Assembly: GCF_910591885.1 (NCBI RefSeq) | Contig: NW_025963591.1 | Location: 62,001-126,000 of the forward strand | Direction: 5' to 3' | Origin: Bombus terrestris | Taxonomy: Eukaryota; Arthropoda; Insecta; Hymenoptera; Apidae | DNA length: 64,000 bases | Part shown: piece by piece, positions 26,211 through 41,410 of the stretch | Numbering within the stretch: the stretch's first letter is position 1 | How the letters are laid out: the number at the start of each line of letters is the position of its first letter | Notes under the pieces: generated by a model | Told to the model about the DNA's origin: nothing | What the model saw: only the letters and a program-made list of their open reading frames with translations | The model's database searches: none | Translations under genes and position numbers: made by a program

Positions 26211-29200
26211 CGTGGGACTACGTGGGACAACGTGGGACAACGTGGGACATCGTGGGACAACGTGGGACACCGTTGGACAACGTGGGACACCGTTGGACAT
26301 CGTTGGACACCGTGGGACAACGTGGGACAACGTGGGACAACGTGGGACACCGTTGGACACCGTTGGACATCGTTGGACATCGTTGGACATCGTGGGACAC
26401 CGTTGGACATCGTTGGACACCGTTGGACATCGTTGGACACCGTTGGACATCGTTGGACACCGTGGGACAACGTGGGACAACGTGGGACAACGTGGGACAC
26501 CGTTGGACATCGTTGGACACCGTTGGACACCGTTGGACACCGTTGGACATCGGTGGACACCGTGAGACAACGTGGGACAACGTGGGACAACGTGGGACAC
26601 CGTTGGACATCGTTGGACACCGTTGGACACCGTTGGACACCGTTGGACATCGGTGGACACCGTGGGACAACGTGGGACAACGTGGGACAACGTGGGACAC
26701 CGTTGGACACCGTTGGACATCGTTGGACATCGTTGGACATCGTGGGACACCGTTGGACATCGTTGGACACCGTTGGACATCGTTGGACACCGTGGGACAA
26801 CGTGGGACAACGTGGGACAACGTGGGACACCGTTGGACACCGTTGGACATCGTTGGACATCGTTGGACATCGTGGGACACCGTTGGACATCGTTGGACAC
26901 CGTTGGACACCGTGGGACAACGTGGGACAACGTGGGACAACGTGGGACACCGTTGGACACCGTTGGACACCGTTGGACACCGTTGGACACCGTTGGACAC
27001 CGTTGGACACCGTTGGACACCGTTGGACATCGGTGGACACCGTTGGACACCGTTGGACATCGGTGGACATCGTGGGACACCGTTGGACACCGTTGGACAT
27101 CGTTGGACACCGTTGGACACCGTTGGACACCGTGGGACAACGTGGGACAACGTGGGACAACGTGGGACACCGTGGGACACCGTTGGACAACGTGGGACAA
27201 CGTGGGACAACGTGGGACAACGTGGGACAACGTGGGACACCGTTGGACACCGTGGGACACCGTTGGACACCGTTGGACATCGTTGGACACCGTGGGACAA
27301 CGTGGGACAACGTGGGACAACGTGGGAAACCATGGAACAACGTGGGACAACGTGGGACAACGTGGGACAACGTGGGACAACGTGGGACAACGTGGGACAC
27401 CGTTGGACATCGTTGGACAACGTGGGACAACGTGGGACAACGTGGGACAACGTGGGACAACGTGGGACAACGTGGGACACCGTTGGACACCGTGGGACAC
27501 CGTTGGACACCGTTGGACATCGTTGGACACCGTGGGACAACGTGGGACAACGTGGGACTACGTGGGACACCGTTGGACACCGTGGGACAACGTGGGACAA
27601 CGTGGGACAACGTGGGACACCGTTGGACATCGTTGGACATCGTTGGACATCGTTGGACACCGTTGGACACCGTTGGACACCGTTGGATACCGTTGGACAC
27701 CGTTGGACATCGGTGGACATCGTGGGACACCGTTGGACACCGTTGGACATCGTTGGACACCGTTGGACACCGTGGGACAACGTGGGACAACGTGGGACAA
27801 CGTGGGACAACGTGGGACAACGTGGGACAACGTGGGACAACGTGGGACACCGTTGGACACCGTGGGACACCGTTGGACAACGTGGGACAACGTGGGACAA
27901 CGTGGGACAACGTGGGACAACGTGGGACACCGTTGGACACCGTGGGACACCGTTGGACACCGTTGGACATCGTTGGACACCGTGGGACAACGTGGGACAA
28001 CGTGGGACAACGTGGGAAACCATGGAACAACGTGGGACAACGTGGGACAACGTGGGACAACGTGGGACACCGTTGGACATCGTTGGACACCGTGGGACAA
28101 CGTGGGACAACGTGGGACAACGTGGGACAACGTGGGACAACGTGGGACACCGTTGGACACCGTGGGACACCGTTGGACAACGTGGGACAACGTGGGACAA
28201 CGTGGGACAACGTGGGACACCGTTGGACACCGTGGGACACCGTTGGACACCGTTGGACATCGTTGGACACCGTGGGACAACGTGGGACAACGTGGGACAA
28301 CGTGGGAAACCATGGAACAACGTGGGACAACGTGGGACAACGTGGGACACCGTTGGACATCGTTGGACACCGTGGGACAACGTGGGACAACGTGGGACAA
28401 CGTGGGACAACGTAGGACAACGTGGGACAACGTGGGACACCGTTGGACATCGTTGGACAACGTGGGACATCGTGGGACAACGTGGGACAACGTGGGACAA
28501 CGTGGGACAACGTGGGACACCGTTGGACACCGTGGGACACCGCTGGACACCGTTGGACACCGTGGGACACCGTTGGACACCGTTGGACATCGTTGGACAC
28601 CGTTGGACACCGCTGGACACCGTGGGACAACGTGGGACAACGTGGGACAACGTGGGACAACGTGGGACAACGTGGGACAACGTGGGACAACGTGGGACAA
28701 CGTAGGACAACGTAGGACAACGTGGGACAACGTGGGACAACGTCGGACAACGTGGGACACCGTTGGACATCGTTGGACACCGTGGGACAACGTGGGACAA
28801 CGTGGGACAACGTGGGAAACCATGGAACAACGTGGGACAACGTGGGACAACGTGGGACAACGTGGGACACCGTTGGACATCGTTGGACAACGTGGGACAT
28901 CGTGGGACAACGTGGGACAACGTGGGACAACGTGGGACAACGTGGGACAACGTGGGACACCGTTGGACACCGTGGGACACCGTTGGACACCGTTGGACAC
29001 CGTTGGACACCGTGGGACAACGTGGGACAACGTGGGACAACGTGGGAAACCATGGAACAACGTGGGACACCGTTGGACACCGTGGGACAACGTGGGACAA
29101 CGTGGGACAACGTGGGACAACGTGGGGCACCGTTGGACACCGTGGGACACCGTTGGACACCGTTCGACATCGTTGGACACCGTGGGACAACGTGGGACAA

Positions 29201-31210
29201 CGTGGGACAACGTGGGAAACCATGGAACAACGTGGGACAACGTGGGACAACGTGGGACAACGTGGGACACCGTTGGACATCGTTGGACAACGTGGGACAT
29301 CGTGGGACAACGTGGGACAGCGTGGGACAACGTGGGACACCGTTGGACACCGTGGGACACCGTTGGACACCGTTGGACATCGTTGGACACCGTGGGACAA
29401 CGTGGGACAACGTGGGACAACGTGGGAAACCATGGAACAACGTGGGACACCGTTGGACACCGTGGGACAACGTGGGACAACGTGGGACAACGTGGGACAA
29501 CGTAGGACAACGTGGGACAACGTGGGACAACGTCGGACAACGTGGGACACCGTTGGACATCGTTGGACACCGTGGGACAACGTGGGACAACGTGGGACAA
29601 CGTGGGACACCGTTGGACACCGTGGGACACCGTTGGACAACGTGGGACAACGTGGGACAACGTGGGACAACGTGGGACAACGTGGGACAACGTGGGACAA
29701 CGTGGGACAACGTGGGACAACGTGGGACAACGTGGGACAACGTGGGACAACGTGGGACACCGTTGGACACCGTGGGACACAGTTGGACAACGTGGGACAA
29801 CGTGGGACAACGTGGGACAACGTGCGTCACCGTTGGACACCGTGGGACACCGTTGGACACCGTTGGACATCGTTGGACACCGTGGGACAACGTGGGACAA
29901 CGTGGGACAACGTGGGAAACCATGGAACAACGTGGGACAACGTGGGACAACGTGGGACAACGTGGGACACCGTTGGACATCGTTGGACAACGTGGGACAT
30001 CGTGGGACAACGTGGGACAACGTGGGACAACGTGGGACAACGTGGGACAACGTGGGACACCGTTGGACACCGTGGGACACCGTTGGACACCGTTGGACAT
30101 CGTTGGACACCGTGGGACAACGTGGGACAACGTGGGACAACGTGGGAAACCATGGAACAACGTGGGACACCGTTGGACACCGTGGGACAACGTGGGACAA
30201 CGTGGGACAACGTGGGACAACGTGGGACAACGTGGGGCACCGTTGGACACCGTGGGACACCGTTGGACACCGTTCGACATCGTTGGACACCGTGGGACAA
30301 CGTGGGACAACGTGGGACAACGTGGGAAACCATGGAACAACGTGGGACAACGTGGGACAACGTGGGACAACGTGGGACACCGTTGGACATCGTTGGACAA
30401 CGTGGGACATCGTGGGACAACGTGGGACAACGTGGGACAACGTGGGACACCGTTGGACACCGTGGGACACCGTTGGACACCGTTGGACATCGTTGGACAC
30501 CGTGGGACATCGTTGGACACCGTGGGACAACGTGGGACAACGTGGGACAACGTGGGACACCGTTGGACACCGTTGGACATCGTTGGACACCGTGGGACAA
30601 CGTGGGACAACGTGGGACAACGTGGGACACCGTTGGACACCGTGGGACATCGTTGGACACCGTTGGACACCGTTGGACATCGTTGGACACCGTTGGACAC
30701 CGTTGGACACCGTGGGACACCGTTGGACAACGTGGGACAACGTGGGACAACGTGGGACAACGTGGGACAACGTGGGACACCGTTGGACACCGTGGGACAA
30801 CGTGGGACAACGTGGGACAACGTGGGACAACGTGGGACAACGTGGGGCAACGTAGGACAACGTGGGACAACGTGGGACACCGTTGGACATCGTTGGACAA
30901 CGTGGGACATCGTGGGACAACGTGGGACACCGTGGGACACCGTTGGACACCGTTGGACACCGTGGGACACCGTTGGACACCGTTGGACATCGTTGGACAC
31001 CGTTGGACACCGTTGGACACCGTTGGACACCGTGGGACAACGTGGGACAACGTGGGACAACGTGGGACAACGTGGGACAACGTGGGAAACCATGGAACAA
31101 CGTGGGACACCGTTGGACACCGTGGGACAACGTGGGACAACGTGGGACAACGTGGGACAACGTGGGACAACGTAGGACAACGTGGGACAACGTGGGACAA
31201 CGTAGGACAA
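26211..31210. repeat. Higher-order repeat of domain II, copy 2
   Basis: CATGG units lie at 27,321, 28,011, 28,301, 28,811, 29,041, 29,211, 29,421, 29,911, 30,141, 30,321 and 31,081. The first three match copy 1 at offset 6,640 and the rest at 6,650. One extra unit accounts for the step; CGTAGGACAA is doubled at 28,701/28,711 near this point. CGTGCGTCAC is at 29,821 and the T-type block at 26,951-27,120. Confidence 0.87.
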
Positions 31211-32340
31211 CGTGGGACAACGTGGGACACCGTTGGACATCGTTGGACACCGTGGGACAACGTGGGACAACGTGGGACAACGTGGGACAACGTGGGACAC
31301 CGTTGGACATCGTTGGACATCGTTGGACACCGTGGGACAACGTGGGACAACGTGGGAAACCATGGAACAACGCGGGACAACGTGGGACAACGTGGGACAA
31401 CGTGGGACAACGTGGGACACCGTTGGACATCGTTGGACACCGTGGGACAACGTGGGACAACGTGGGACACCGTTGGACACCGTTGGACATCGTTGGACAC
31501 CGTTGGACACCGTGGGACAACGTGGGACAACGTGGGACAACGTGGGACAACGTGGGACAACGTGGGACACCGTTGGACACCGTGGGACAACGTGGGACAA
31601 CGTGGGACAACGTGGGACAACGTGGGACACCGTGGGACACCGTTGGACATCGGTGGACATCGTGGGACACCGTTGGACACCGTTGGACATCGTTGGACAC
31701 CGTTGGACACCGTGGGACAACGTGGGACAACGTGGGACAACGTGGGACACCGTTGGACACCGTTGGACATCGTTGGACATCGTTGGACATCGTGGGACAC
31801 CGTTGGACATCGTTGGACACCGTTGGACATCGTTGGACACCGTGGGACAACGTGGGACAACGTGGGACAACGTGGGACACCGTTGGACACCGTTGGACAT
31901 CGTTGGACATCGTTGGACATCGTGGGACACCGTTGGACATCGTTGGACACCGTTGGACATCGTTGGACACCGTGGGACAACGTGGGACAACGTGGGACAA
32001 CGTGGGACACCGTTGGACATCGTTGGACACCGTTGGACACCGTTGGACACCGTTGGACATCGGTGGACACCGTGGGACAACGTGGGACAACGTGGGACAA
32101 CGTGGGACACCGTTGGACACCGTTGGACATCGTTGGACATCGTTGGACATCGTGGGACACCGTTGGACATCGTTGGACACCGTTGGACATCGTTGGACAC
32201 CGTGGGACAACGTGGGACAACGTGGGACAACGTGGGACACCGTTGGACACCGTTGGACATCGTTGGACATCGTTGGACATCGTGGGACACCGTTGGACAT
32301 CGTTGGACACCGTTGGACATCGTTGGACACCGTGGGACAA

Positions 32341-35300
32341 CGTGGGACTACGTGGGACAACGTGGGACAACGTGGGACATCGTGGGACAACGTGGGACAC
32401 CGTTGGACAACGTGGGACACCGTTGGACATCGTTGGACACCGTGGGACAACGTGGGACAACGTGGGACAACGTGGGACACCGTTGGACACCGTTGGACAT
32501 CGTTGGACATCGTTGGACATCGTGGGACACCGTTGGACATCGTTGGACACCGTTGGACATCGTTGGACACCGTGGGACAACGTGGGACAACGTGGGACAA
32601 CGTGGGACACCGTTGGACATCGTTGGACACCGTTGGACATCGTTGGACACCGTGGGACACCGTTGGACACCGTTGGACACCGTTGGACATCGTGGGACAA
32701 CGTGGGACAACGTGGGACAACGTGGGAAACCATGGAACAACGTGGGACAACGTGGGACAACGTGGGACAACGTGGGACACCGTGGGACTTCGTTGGACAA
32801 CGTGGGACAACGTGGGACAACGTGGGACAACGTGGGACACCGTTGGACACCGTGGGACACCGTTGAACACCGTTGGACACCGTGGGACACCGTTGGACAC
32901 CGTTGGACATCGTTGGACACCGTTGGACACCGTTGGACATCGTGGGACAACGTGGGACAACGTGGGACAACGTGGGACAACGTGGGACAACGTGGGACAA
33001 CGTGGGACAACGTGGGACAACGTGGGACAACGTGGGACATCGTGGGACAACGTGGGACAACGTGGGACAACGTGGGACAACGTGGGACAACGTGGGACAC
33101 CGTTGGACAACGTGGGACACCGTTGGACACCGTGGGACAACGTGGGACAACGTGGGACAACGTGGGACAACGTGGGACACCGTGGGACACCGTTGGACAT
33201 CGGTGGACATCGTGGGACACCGTTGGACATCGTTGGACACCGTTGGACACCGTGGGACAACGTGGGACAACGTGGGACAACGTGGGACAACGTGGGACAA
33301 CGTGGGACACCGTTGGACATCGTTGGACACCGTTGGACATCGTTGGACACCGTGGGACAACGTGGGACAACGTGGGACAACGTGGGACACCGTTGGACAC
33401 CGTTGGACATCGTTGGACATCGTTGGACATCGTGGGACACCGTTGGACATCGTTGGACACCGTTGGACATCGTTGGACACCGTGGGACAACGTGGGACAA
33501 CGTGGGACAACGTGGTACACCGTTGGACACCGTTGGACATCGTTGGACATCGTTGGACATCGTGGGACACCGTTGGACATCGTTGGACACCGTTGGACAT
33601 CGTTGGACACCGTGGGACAACGTGGGACAACGTGGGACAACGTGGGACACCGTTGGACATCGTTGGACACCGTTGGACACCGTTGGACACCGTTGGACAT
33701 CGGTGGACACCGTGGGACAACGTGGGACAACGTGGGACAACGTGGGACACCGTTGGACACCGTTGGACATCGTTGGACATCGTTGGACATCGTGGGACAC
33801 CGTTGGACATCGTTGGACACCGTTGGACTTCGTTGGACACCGTGGGACAACGTGGGACAACGTGGGACAACGTGGGACACCGTTGGACACCGTTGGACAT
33901 CGTTGGACATCGTTGGACATCGTGGGACACCGTTGGACATCGTTGGACACCGTTGGACATCGTTGGACACCGTGGGACAACGTGGGACAACGTCGGACAA
34001 CGTGGGACACCGTTGGACACCGTTGGACACCGTTGGACACCGTTGGACACCGTTGGACACCGTTGGACACCGTTGGACACCGTTGGACATCGGTGGACAC
34101 CGTTGGACACCGTTGGACATCGGTGGACATCGTGGGACACCGTTGGACACCGTTGGACATCGTTGGACACCGTTGGACACCGTTGGACACCGTGGGACAA
34201 CGTGGGACAACGTGGGACAACGTGGGACACCGTGGGACACCGTTGGACAACGTGGGACAACGTGGGACAACGTGGGACAACGTGGGACAACGTGGGACAC
34301 CGTTGGACACCGTGGGACACCGTTGGACACCGTTGGACATCGTTGGACACCGTGGGACAACGTGGGACAACGTGGGACAACGTGGGAAACCATGGAACAA
34401 CGTGGGACACCGTGGGACAACGTGGGACAACGTGGGACAACGTGGGACAACGTGGGACACCGTTGGACATCGTTGGACAACGTGGGACAACGTGGGACAA
34501 CGTGGGACAACGTGGGACAACGTGGGACAACGTGGGACAACGTGGGACAACGTGGGACACCGTTGGACACCGTGGGACACCGTTGGACACCGTTGGACAT
34601 CGTTGGACACCGTGGGACAACGTGGGACAACGTGGGACAACGTGGGACACCGTTGGACACCGTGGGACAACGTGGGACAACGTGGGACAACGTGGGACAC
34701 CGTTGGACATCGTTGGACATCGTTGGACATCGTTGGACACCGTTGGACACCGTTGGACACCGTTGGATACCGTTGGACACCGTTGGACATCGGTGGACAT
34801 CGTGGGACACCGTTGGACACCGTTGGACATCGTTGGACACCGTTGGACACCGTGGGACAACGTGGGACAACGTGGGACAACGTGGGACAACGTGGGACAA
34901 CGTGGGACAACGTGGGACAACGTGGGACACCGTTGGACACCGTGGGACACCGTTGGACAACGTGGGACAACGTGGGACAACGTGGGACAACGTGGGACAA
35001 CGTGGGACACCGTTGGACACCGTGGGACACCGTTGGACACCGTTGGACATCGTTGGACACCGTGGGACAACGTGGGACAACGTGGGACAACGTGGGAAAC
35101 CATGGAACAACGTGGGACAACGTGGGACAACGTGGGACAACGTGGGACACCGTTGGACATCGTTGGACACCGTGGGACAACGTGGGACAACGTGGGACAA
35201 CGTGGGACAACGTGGGACAACGTGGGACAACGTGGGACAACGTGGGACAACGTGGGACACCGTTGGACACCGTGGGACACCGTTGGACAACGTGGGACAA

Positions 35301-37890
35301 CGTGGGACAACGTGGGACAACGTGGGACACCGTTGGACACCGTGGGACACCGTTGGACACCGTTGGACATCGTTGGACACCGTGGGACATGGTGGGACAA
35401 CGTGGGACAACGTGGGAAACCATGGAACAACGTGGGACAACGTGGGACAACGTGGGACACCGTTGGACATCGTTGGACACCGTGGGACAACGTGGGACAA
35501 CGTGGGACAACGTGGGACAACGTAGGACAACGTGGGACAACGTGGGACACCGTTGGACATCGTTGGACAACGTGGGACATCGTGGGACAACGTGGGACAA
35601 CGTGGGACAACGTGGGACAACGTGGGACACCGTTGGACACCGTGGGACACCGCTGGACACCGTTGGACACCGTGGGACACCGTTGGACACCGTTGGACAT
35701 CGTTGGACACCGTTGGACACCGCTGGACACCGTGGGACAACGTGGGACAACGTGGGACAACGTGGGACAACGTGGGACAACGTGGGACAACGTGGGACAA
35801 CGTGGGACAACGTAGGACAACGTGGGACAACGTGGGACAACGTCGGACAACGTGGGACACCGTTGGACATCGTTGGACACCGTGGGACAACGTGGGACAA
35901 CGTGGGACAACGTGGGAAACCATGGAACAACGTGGGACAACGTGGGACAACGTGGGACAACGTGGGACACCGTTGGACATCGTTGGACAACGTGGGACAT
36001 CGTGGGACAACGTGGGACAACGTGGGACAACGTGGGACAACGTGGGACAACGTGGGGCACCGTTGGACACCGTGGGACACCGTTGGACACCGTTCGACAT
36101 CGTTGGACACCGTGGGACAACGTGGGACAACGTGGGACAACGTGGGAAACCATGGAACAACGTGGGACAACGTGGGACAACGTGGGACAACGTGGGACAC
36201 CGTTGGACATCGTTGGACAACGTGGGACATCGTGGGACAACGTGGGACAACGTGGGACAACGTGGGACACCGTTGGACACCGTGGGACACCGTTGGACAC
36301 CGTTGGACATCGTTGGACACCGTGGGACAACGTGGGACAACGTGGGACAACGTGGGAAACCATGGAACAACGTGGGACACCGTTGGACACCGTGGGACAA
36401 CGTGGGACAACGTGGGACAACGTGGGACAACGTAGGACAACGTGGGACAACGTGGGACAACGTCGGACAACGTGGGACACCGTTGGACATCGTTGGACAC
36501 CGTGGGACAACGTGGGACAACGTGGGACAACGTGGGACACCGTTGGACACCGTGGGACACCGTTGGACAACGTGGGACAACGTGGGACAACGTGGGACAA
36601 CGTGGGACAACGTGGGACAACGTGGGACAACGTGGGACAACGTGGGACAACGTGGGACAACGTGGGACAACGTGGGACAACGTGGGACACCGTTGGACAC
36701 CGTGGGACACCGTTGGACAACGTGGGACAACGTGGGACAACGTGGGACAACGTGCGTCACCGTTGGACACCGTGGGACACCGTTGGACACCGTTGGACAT
36801 CGTTGGACACCGTGGGACAACGTGGGACAACGTGGGACAACGTGGGAAACCATGGAACAACGTGGGACAACGTGGGACAACGTGGGACAACGTGGGACAC
36901 CGTTGGACATCGTTGGACAACGTGGGACATCGTGGGACAACGTGGGACAACGTGGGACAACGTGGGACAACGTGGGACAACGTGGGACACCGTTGGACAC
37001 CGTGGGACACCGTTGGACACCGTTGGACATCGTTGGACACCGTGGGACAACGTGGGACAACGTGGGACAACGTGGGAAACCATGGAACAACGTGGGACAC
37101 CGTTGGACACCGTGGGACAACGTGGGACAACGTGGGACAACGTGGGACAACGTGGGACAACGTGGGGCACCGTTGGACACCGTGGGACACCGTTGGACAC
37201 CGTTCGACATCGTTGGACACCGTGGGACAACGTGGGACAACGTGGGACAACGTGGGAAACCATGGAACAACGTGGGACAACGTGGGACAACGTGGGACAA
37301 CGTGGGACACCGTTGGACATCGTTGGACAACGTGGGACATCGTGGGACAACGTGGGACAACGTGGGACAACGTGGGACACCGTTGGACACCGTGGGACAC
37401 CGTTGGACACCGTTGGACATCGTTGGACACCGTGGGACATCGTTGGACACCGTGGGACAACGTGGGACAACGTGGGACAACGTGGGACACCGTTGGACAC
37501 CGTGGGACAACGTGGGACAACGTGGGACAACGTGGGACAACGTGGGACAACGTGGGGCAACGTAGGACAACGTGGGACAACGTGGGACACCGTTGGACAT
37601 CGTTGGACAACGTGGGACATCATGGGACAACGTGGGACACCGTGGGACACCGTTGGACACCGTTGGACACCGTGGGACACCGTTGGACACCGTTGGACAT
37701 CGTTGGACACCGTTGGACACCGTTGGACACCGTTGGACACCGTGGGACAACGTGGGACAACGTGGGACAACGTGGGACAACGTGGGACAACGTGGGAAAC
37801 CATGGAACAACGTGGGACACCGTTGGACACCGTGGGACAACGTGGGACAACGTGGGACAACGTGGGACAACGTGGGACAACGTAGGACAA
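32341..37890. repeat. Higher-order repeat of domain II, copy 3
   Basis: CATGG units at 34,381, 35,091, 35,411, 35,911, 36,841, 37,071, 37,251 and 37,791 align with copy 2 at offsets of 7,060, 7,080, 7,110, 7,100, 6,930, 6,930, 6,930 and 6,710. This copy is therefore rearranged more by whole-unit and block changes than copies 1 and 2 are relative to each other. Private variants include CGTCGGACAA at 33,991 and CATGGGACAA at 37,621. Confidence 0.82.
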
Positions 37891-38160
37891 CGTGGGACAA
37901 CGTGGGACAACGTGGGACAACGTGGGACAACGTGGGACACCGTTGGACATCGTTGGACACCGTGGGACAACGTGGGACAACGTGGGACAACGTGGGACAA
38001 CGTGGGACACCGTTGGACATCGTTGGACACCGTTGGACATCGTTGGACACCGTGGGACACCGTTGGACACCGTTGGACACCGTGGGACAACGTGGGACAA
38101 CGTGGGACAACGTGGGACAACGTGGGACAACGTGGGACAACGTGGGACAACGTGGGACAA

Positions 38161-39320
38161 CGTGGGACACCGTTGGACACCGTGGGACACCGTTGGACAA
38201 CGTGGGACAACGTGGGACAACGTGGGACAACGTGGGACAACGTGGGACACCTTTGGACACCGTGGGACACCGTTGGACACCGTTGGACATCGTTGGACAC
38301 CGCGGGACAACGTGGGACAACGTGGGACAACGTGGGAAACCATGGAACAACGTGGGACAACGTGGGACAACGTGGGACAACGTGGGACAACGTAGGACAA
38401 CGTGGGACATCGTGGGACAACGTGGGACAACGTGGGACAACGTGGGACAACGTGGGACACCGTTGGACACCGTGGGACAACGTGGGACAACGTGGGACAA
38501 CGTGGGACACCGTTGGTCACCGTGGGACAACGTGGGACAACGTGGGACAACGTGGGACACCGTTGGACATCGTTAGACATCGTTGGACATCGTTGGACAC
38601 CGTTGGACACCGTTGGACACCGTTGGACACCGTTGGACATCGGTGGACATCGTGGGACACCGTTGGACACCGTTGGACATCGTTGGACACCGTTGGACAC
38701 CGTGGGACAACGTTGGACACCGTTGGACACCGTTGGACATCGTGGGACAACGTGGGACATCGTGGGACACCGTTGGACATCGTTGGACACCGTTGGACAT
38801 CGTTGGACACCGTGGGACAACGTGGGACAACGTGGGACATCGTTGGACACCGTTGGACATCGGTGGACATCGTGGGACACCGTTGGACACCCTTGGACAT
38901 CGTTGGACACCGTTGGACATCGTTGGACACCGTGGGACACCGTTGGACAACGTGGGACAACGTGGGACAACGTGGGACAACGTGGGACAACGTGGGACAC
39001 CTTTGGACACCGTGGGACACCGTTGGACACCGTTGGACATCGTTGGACACCGCGGGACAACGTGGGACAACGTGGGACAACGTGGGAAACCATGGAACAA
39101 CGTGGGACAACGTGGGACAACGTGGGACAACGTGGGACAACGTAGGACAACGTGGGACATCGTGGGACAACGTGGGACAACGTGGGACAACGTGGGACAA
39201 CGTGGGACACCGTTGGACACCGTGGGACAACGTGGGACAACGTGGGACAACGTGGGACACCGTTGGTCACCGTGGGACAACGTGGGACATCGTGGGACAA
39301 CGTGGGACACCGTTGGACAT
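38161..39320. repeat. 750-bp tandem duplication
   Basis: Markers repeat at exactly 750 bp: CTTTGGACAC (38,251 and 39,001), CGCGGGACAA (38,301 and 39,051), CATGG (38,331 and 39,081), CGTAGGACAA (38,391 and 39,141), CGTTGGTCAC (38,511 and 39,261) and CGTTAGACAT (38,571 and 39,321). One difference I saw is at 39,281, a unit ending in T where 38,531 ends in A. Confidence 0.9.
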
Positions 39321-40570
39321 CGTTAGACATCGTTGGACATCGTTGGACACCGTTGGACACCGTTGGACACCGTTGGACACCGTTGGACATCGGTGGACAT
39401 CGTGGGACACCGTTGGACACCGTTGGACATCGTTGGACACCGTTGGACACCGTGGGACAACGTTGGACACCGTTGGACACCGTTGGACATCGTGGGACAA
39501 CGTGGGACATCGTGGGACACCGTTGGACATCGTTGGACACCGTTGGACATCGTTGGACACCGTGGGACAACGTGGGACAACGTGGGACAACGTGGGACAC
39601 CGTTGGACATCGTTGGACACCGTTGGACACCGTTGGACACCGTTGGACACCGTTGGACATCGTTGGACACAGTGGGACAACGTGGCACAACGTGGGACAA
39701 CGTGGGACACCGTTGGACATCGTTGGACACCGTTGGACATCGGTGGACATCGTGGGACACCGTTGGACACCCTTGGACATCGTTGGACACCGTTGGACAT
39801 CGTTGGACACCGTGGGACAACGTGGGACAACGTGGGACAACGTGGGACACCGTTGGACATCGTTGGACACCGTGGGACAACGTGGGACAACGTGGGACAA
39901 CGTGGGACAACGTGGGACAACGTGGGACAACGTGGGACACCGTTGGACAACGTGGGACACCGTTGGACATCGTTGGACACCGTGGGGCAACGTGGGACAA
40001 CGTGGGACAACGTGGGACACCGTTGGACACCGTTGGACATCGTTGGACATCGTTGGACATCGTGGGACACCGTTGGACATCGTTGGACACCGTTGGACAT
40101 CGTTGGACACCGTGGGACAACGTGGGACAACGTGGGACAACGTGGGACACCGTTGGACATCGTTGGACACCGTTGGACACCGTTGGACACCGTTGGACAC
40201 CGTTGGACATCGGTGGACATCGTGGGACACCGTTGGACACCGTTGGACATCGTTGGACACCGTTGGACACCGTGGGACAACGTGGGACAACGTGGGACAA
40301 CGTGGGACAACGTGGGACACCGTTGGACACCGTGGGACTTCGTTGGACAACGTGGGACAACGTGGGACAACGTGGGACAACGTGGGACACCGTTGGACAC
40401 CGTGGGACACCGTTGGACAACGTGGGACAACGTGGGACAACGTGGGACAACGTGGGACAACGTGGGACAACGTGGGACAACGTGGGACAACGTGGGACAA
40501 CGTGGGACACCGTTGGACCACGTGGGACACCGTTGGACAACGTGGGACAACGTGGGACAACGTGGGACAA
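39251..40570. repeat. 1.3-kb segment F, copy 1
   Basis: Ordered markers are CGTTGGTCAC (39,261), CGTTAGACAT (39,321), AGTGGGACAA (39,671), CCTTGGACAT (39,771), CGTGGGGCAA (39,981) and CGTGGGACTT (40,331). They recur 4,180 bp downstream in copy 2, with one 10-bp offset step inside. Confidence 0.85.
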
Positions 40571-41410
40571 CGTGGGACAACGTGGGACACCGTTGGACAC
40601 CGTGGGACACCGTTGGACACCGTTGGACATCGTTGGACACCGTGGGACAACGTGGGACAACGTGGGACAACGTGGGAAACCATGGAACAACGTGGGACAA
40701 CGTGGGACAACGTGGGACAACGTGGGACAACGTGGGACAACGTGGGACAACGTGGGAAACCATGGAACAACGTGGGACAACGTGGGACAACGTGGGACAA
40801 CGTGGGACAACGTGGGACAACGTGGGACAACGTGGGACAACGTGGGACAACGTGGGACAACGTGGGACAACGTGGGACAACGTGGGACAACGTGGGACAC
40901 CGTTGGACATCGTTGGACAACGTGGGACAACGTGGGACAACGTGGGACAACGTGGGACAACGTGGGACAACGTGGGACACCGTTGGATACCGTGGGACAC
41001 CGTTGGACACCGTTGGACATCGTTGGACACCGTGGGACAACGTGGGACAACGTGGGACAACGTGGGACACCGTTGGACACCGTGGGACAACGTGGGACAA
41101 CGTGGGACAACGTGGGACACCGTTGGACATCGTTGGACATCGTTGGACATCGTTGGACACCGTTGGACACCGTTGGACACCGTTGGACACCGTTGGACAC
41201 CGTTGGACATCGGTGGACATCGTGGGACACCGTTGGACACCGTTGGACATCGTTGGACACCGTTGGACACCGTGGGACAACGTGGGACAACGTGGGACAA
41301 CGTGGGACAACGTGGGACAACGTGGGACAACGTGGGACACCGTTGGACACCGTGGGACACCGTTGGACACCGTTGGACATCGTTGGACACCGTGGGACAA
41401 CGTGGGACAA

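Larger units (their letters stand above)
18241..38150. repeat. Array domain II: three copies of a 6.6-7.1-kb higher-order repeat
   Basis: The domain is dense in the CATGG double unit (about 35 copies) and in T-type clusters. Repeated rare markers align three copies. CGTGCGTCAC lies at 23,171, 29,821 and 36,751. CGGTGGACAC between T-type runs lies at 20,391, 27,031 and 34,091. CATGG units lie at 20,681, 27,321 and 34,381. Copy 1 to copy 2 spacing is 6,640-6,650 bp; copy 2 to copy 3 varies between about 6.7 and 7.1 kb. No gene-like sequence is present. Confidence 0.85.
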
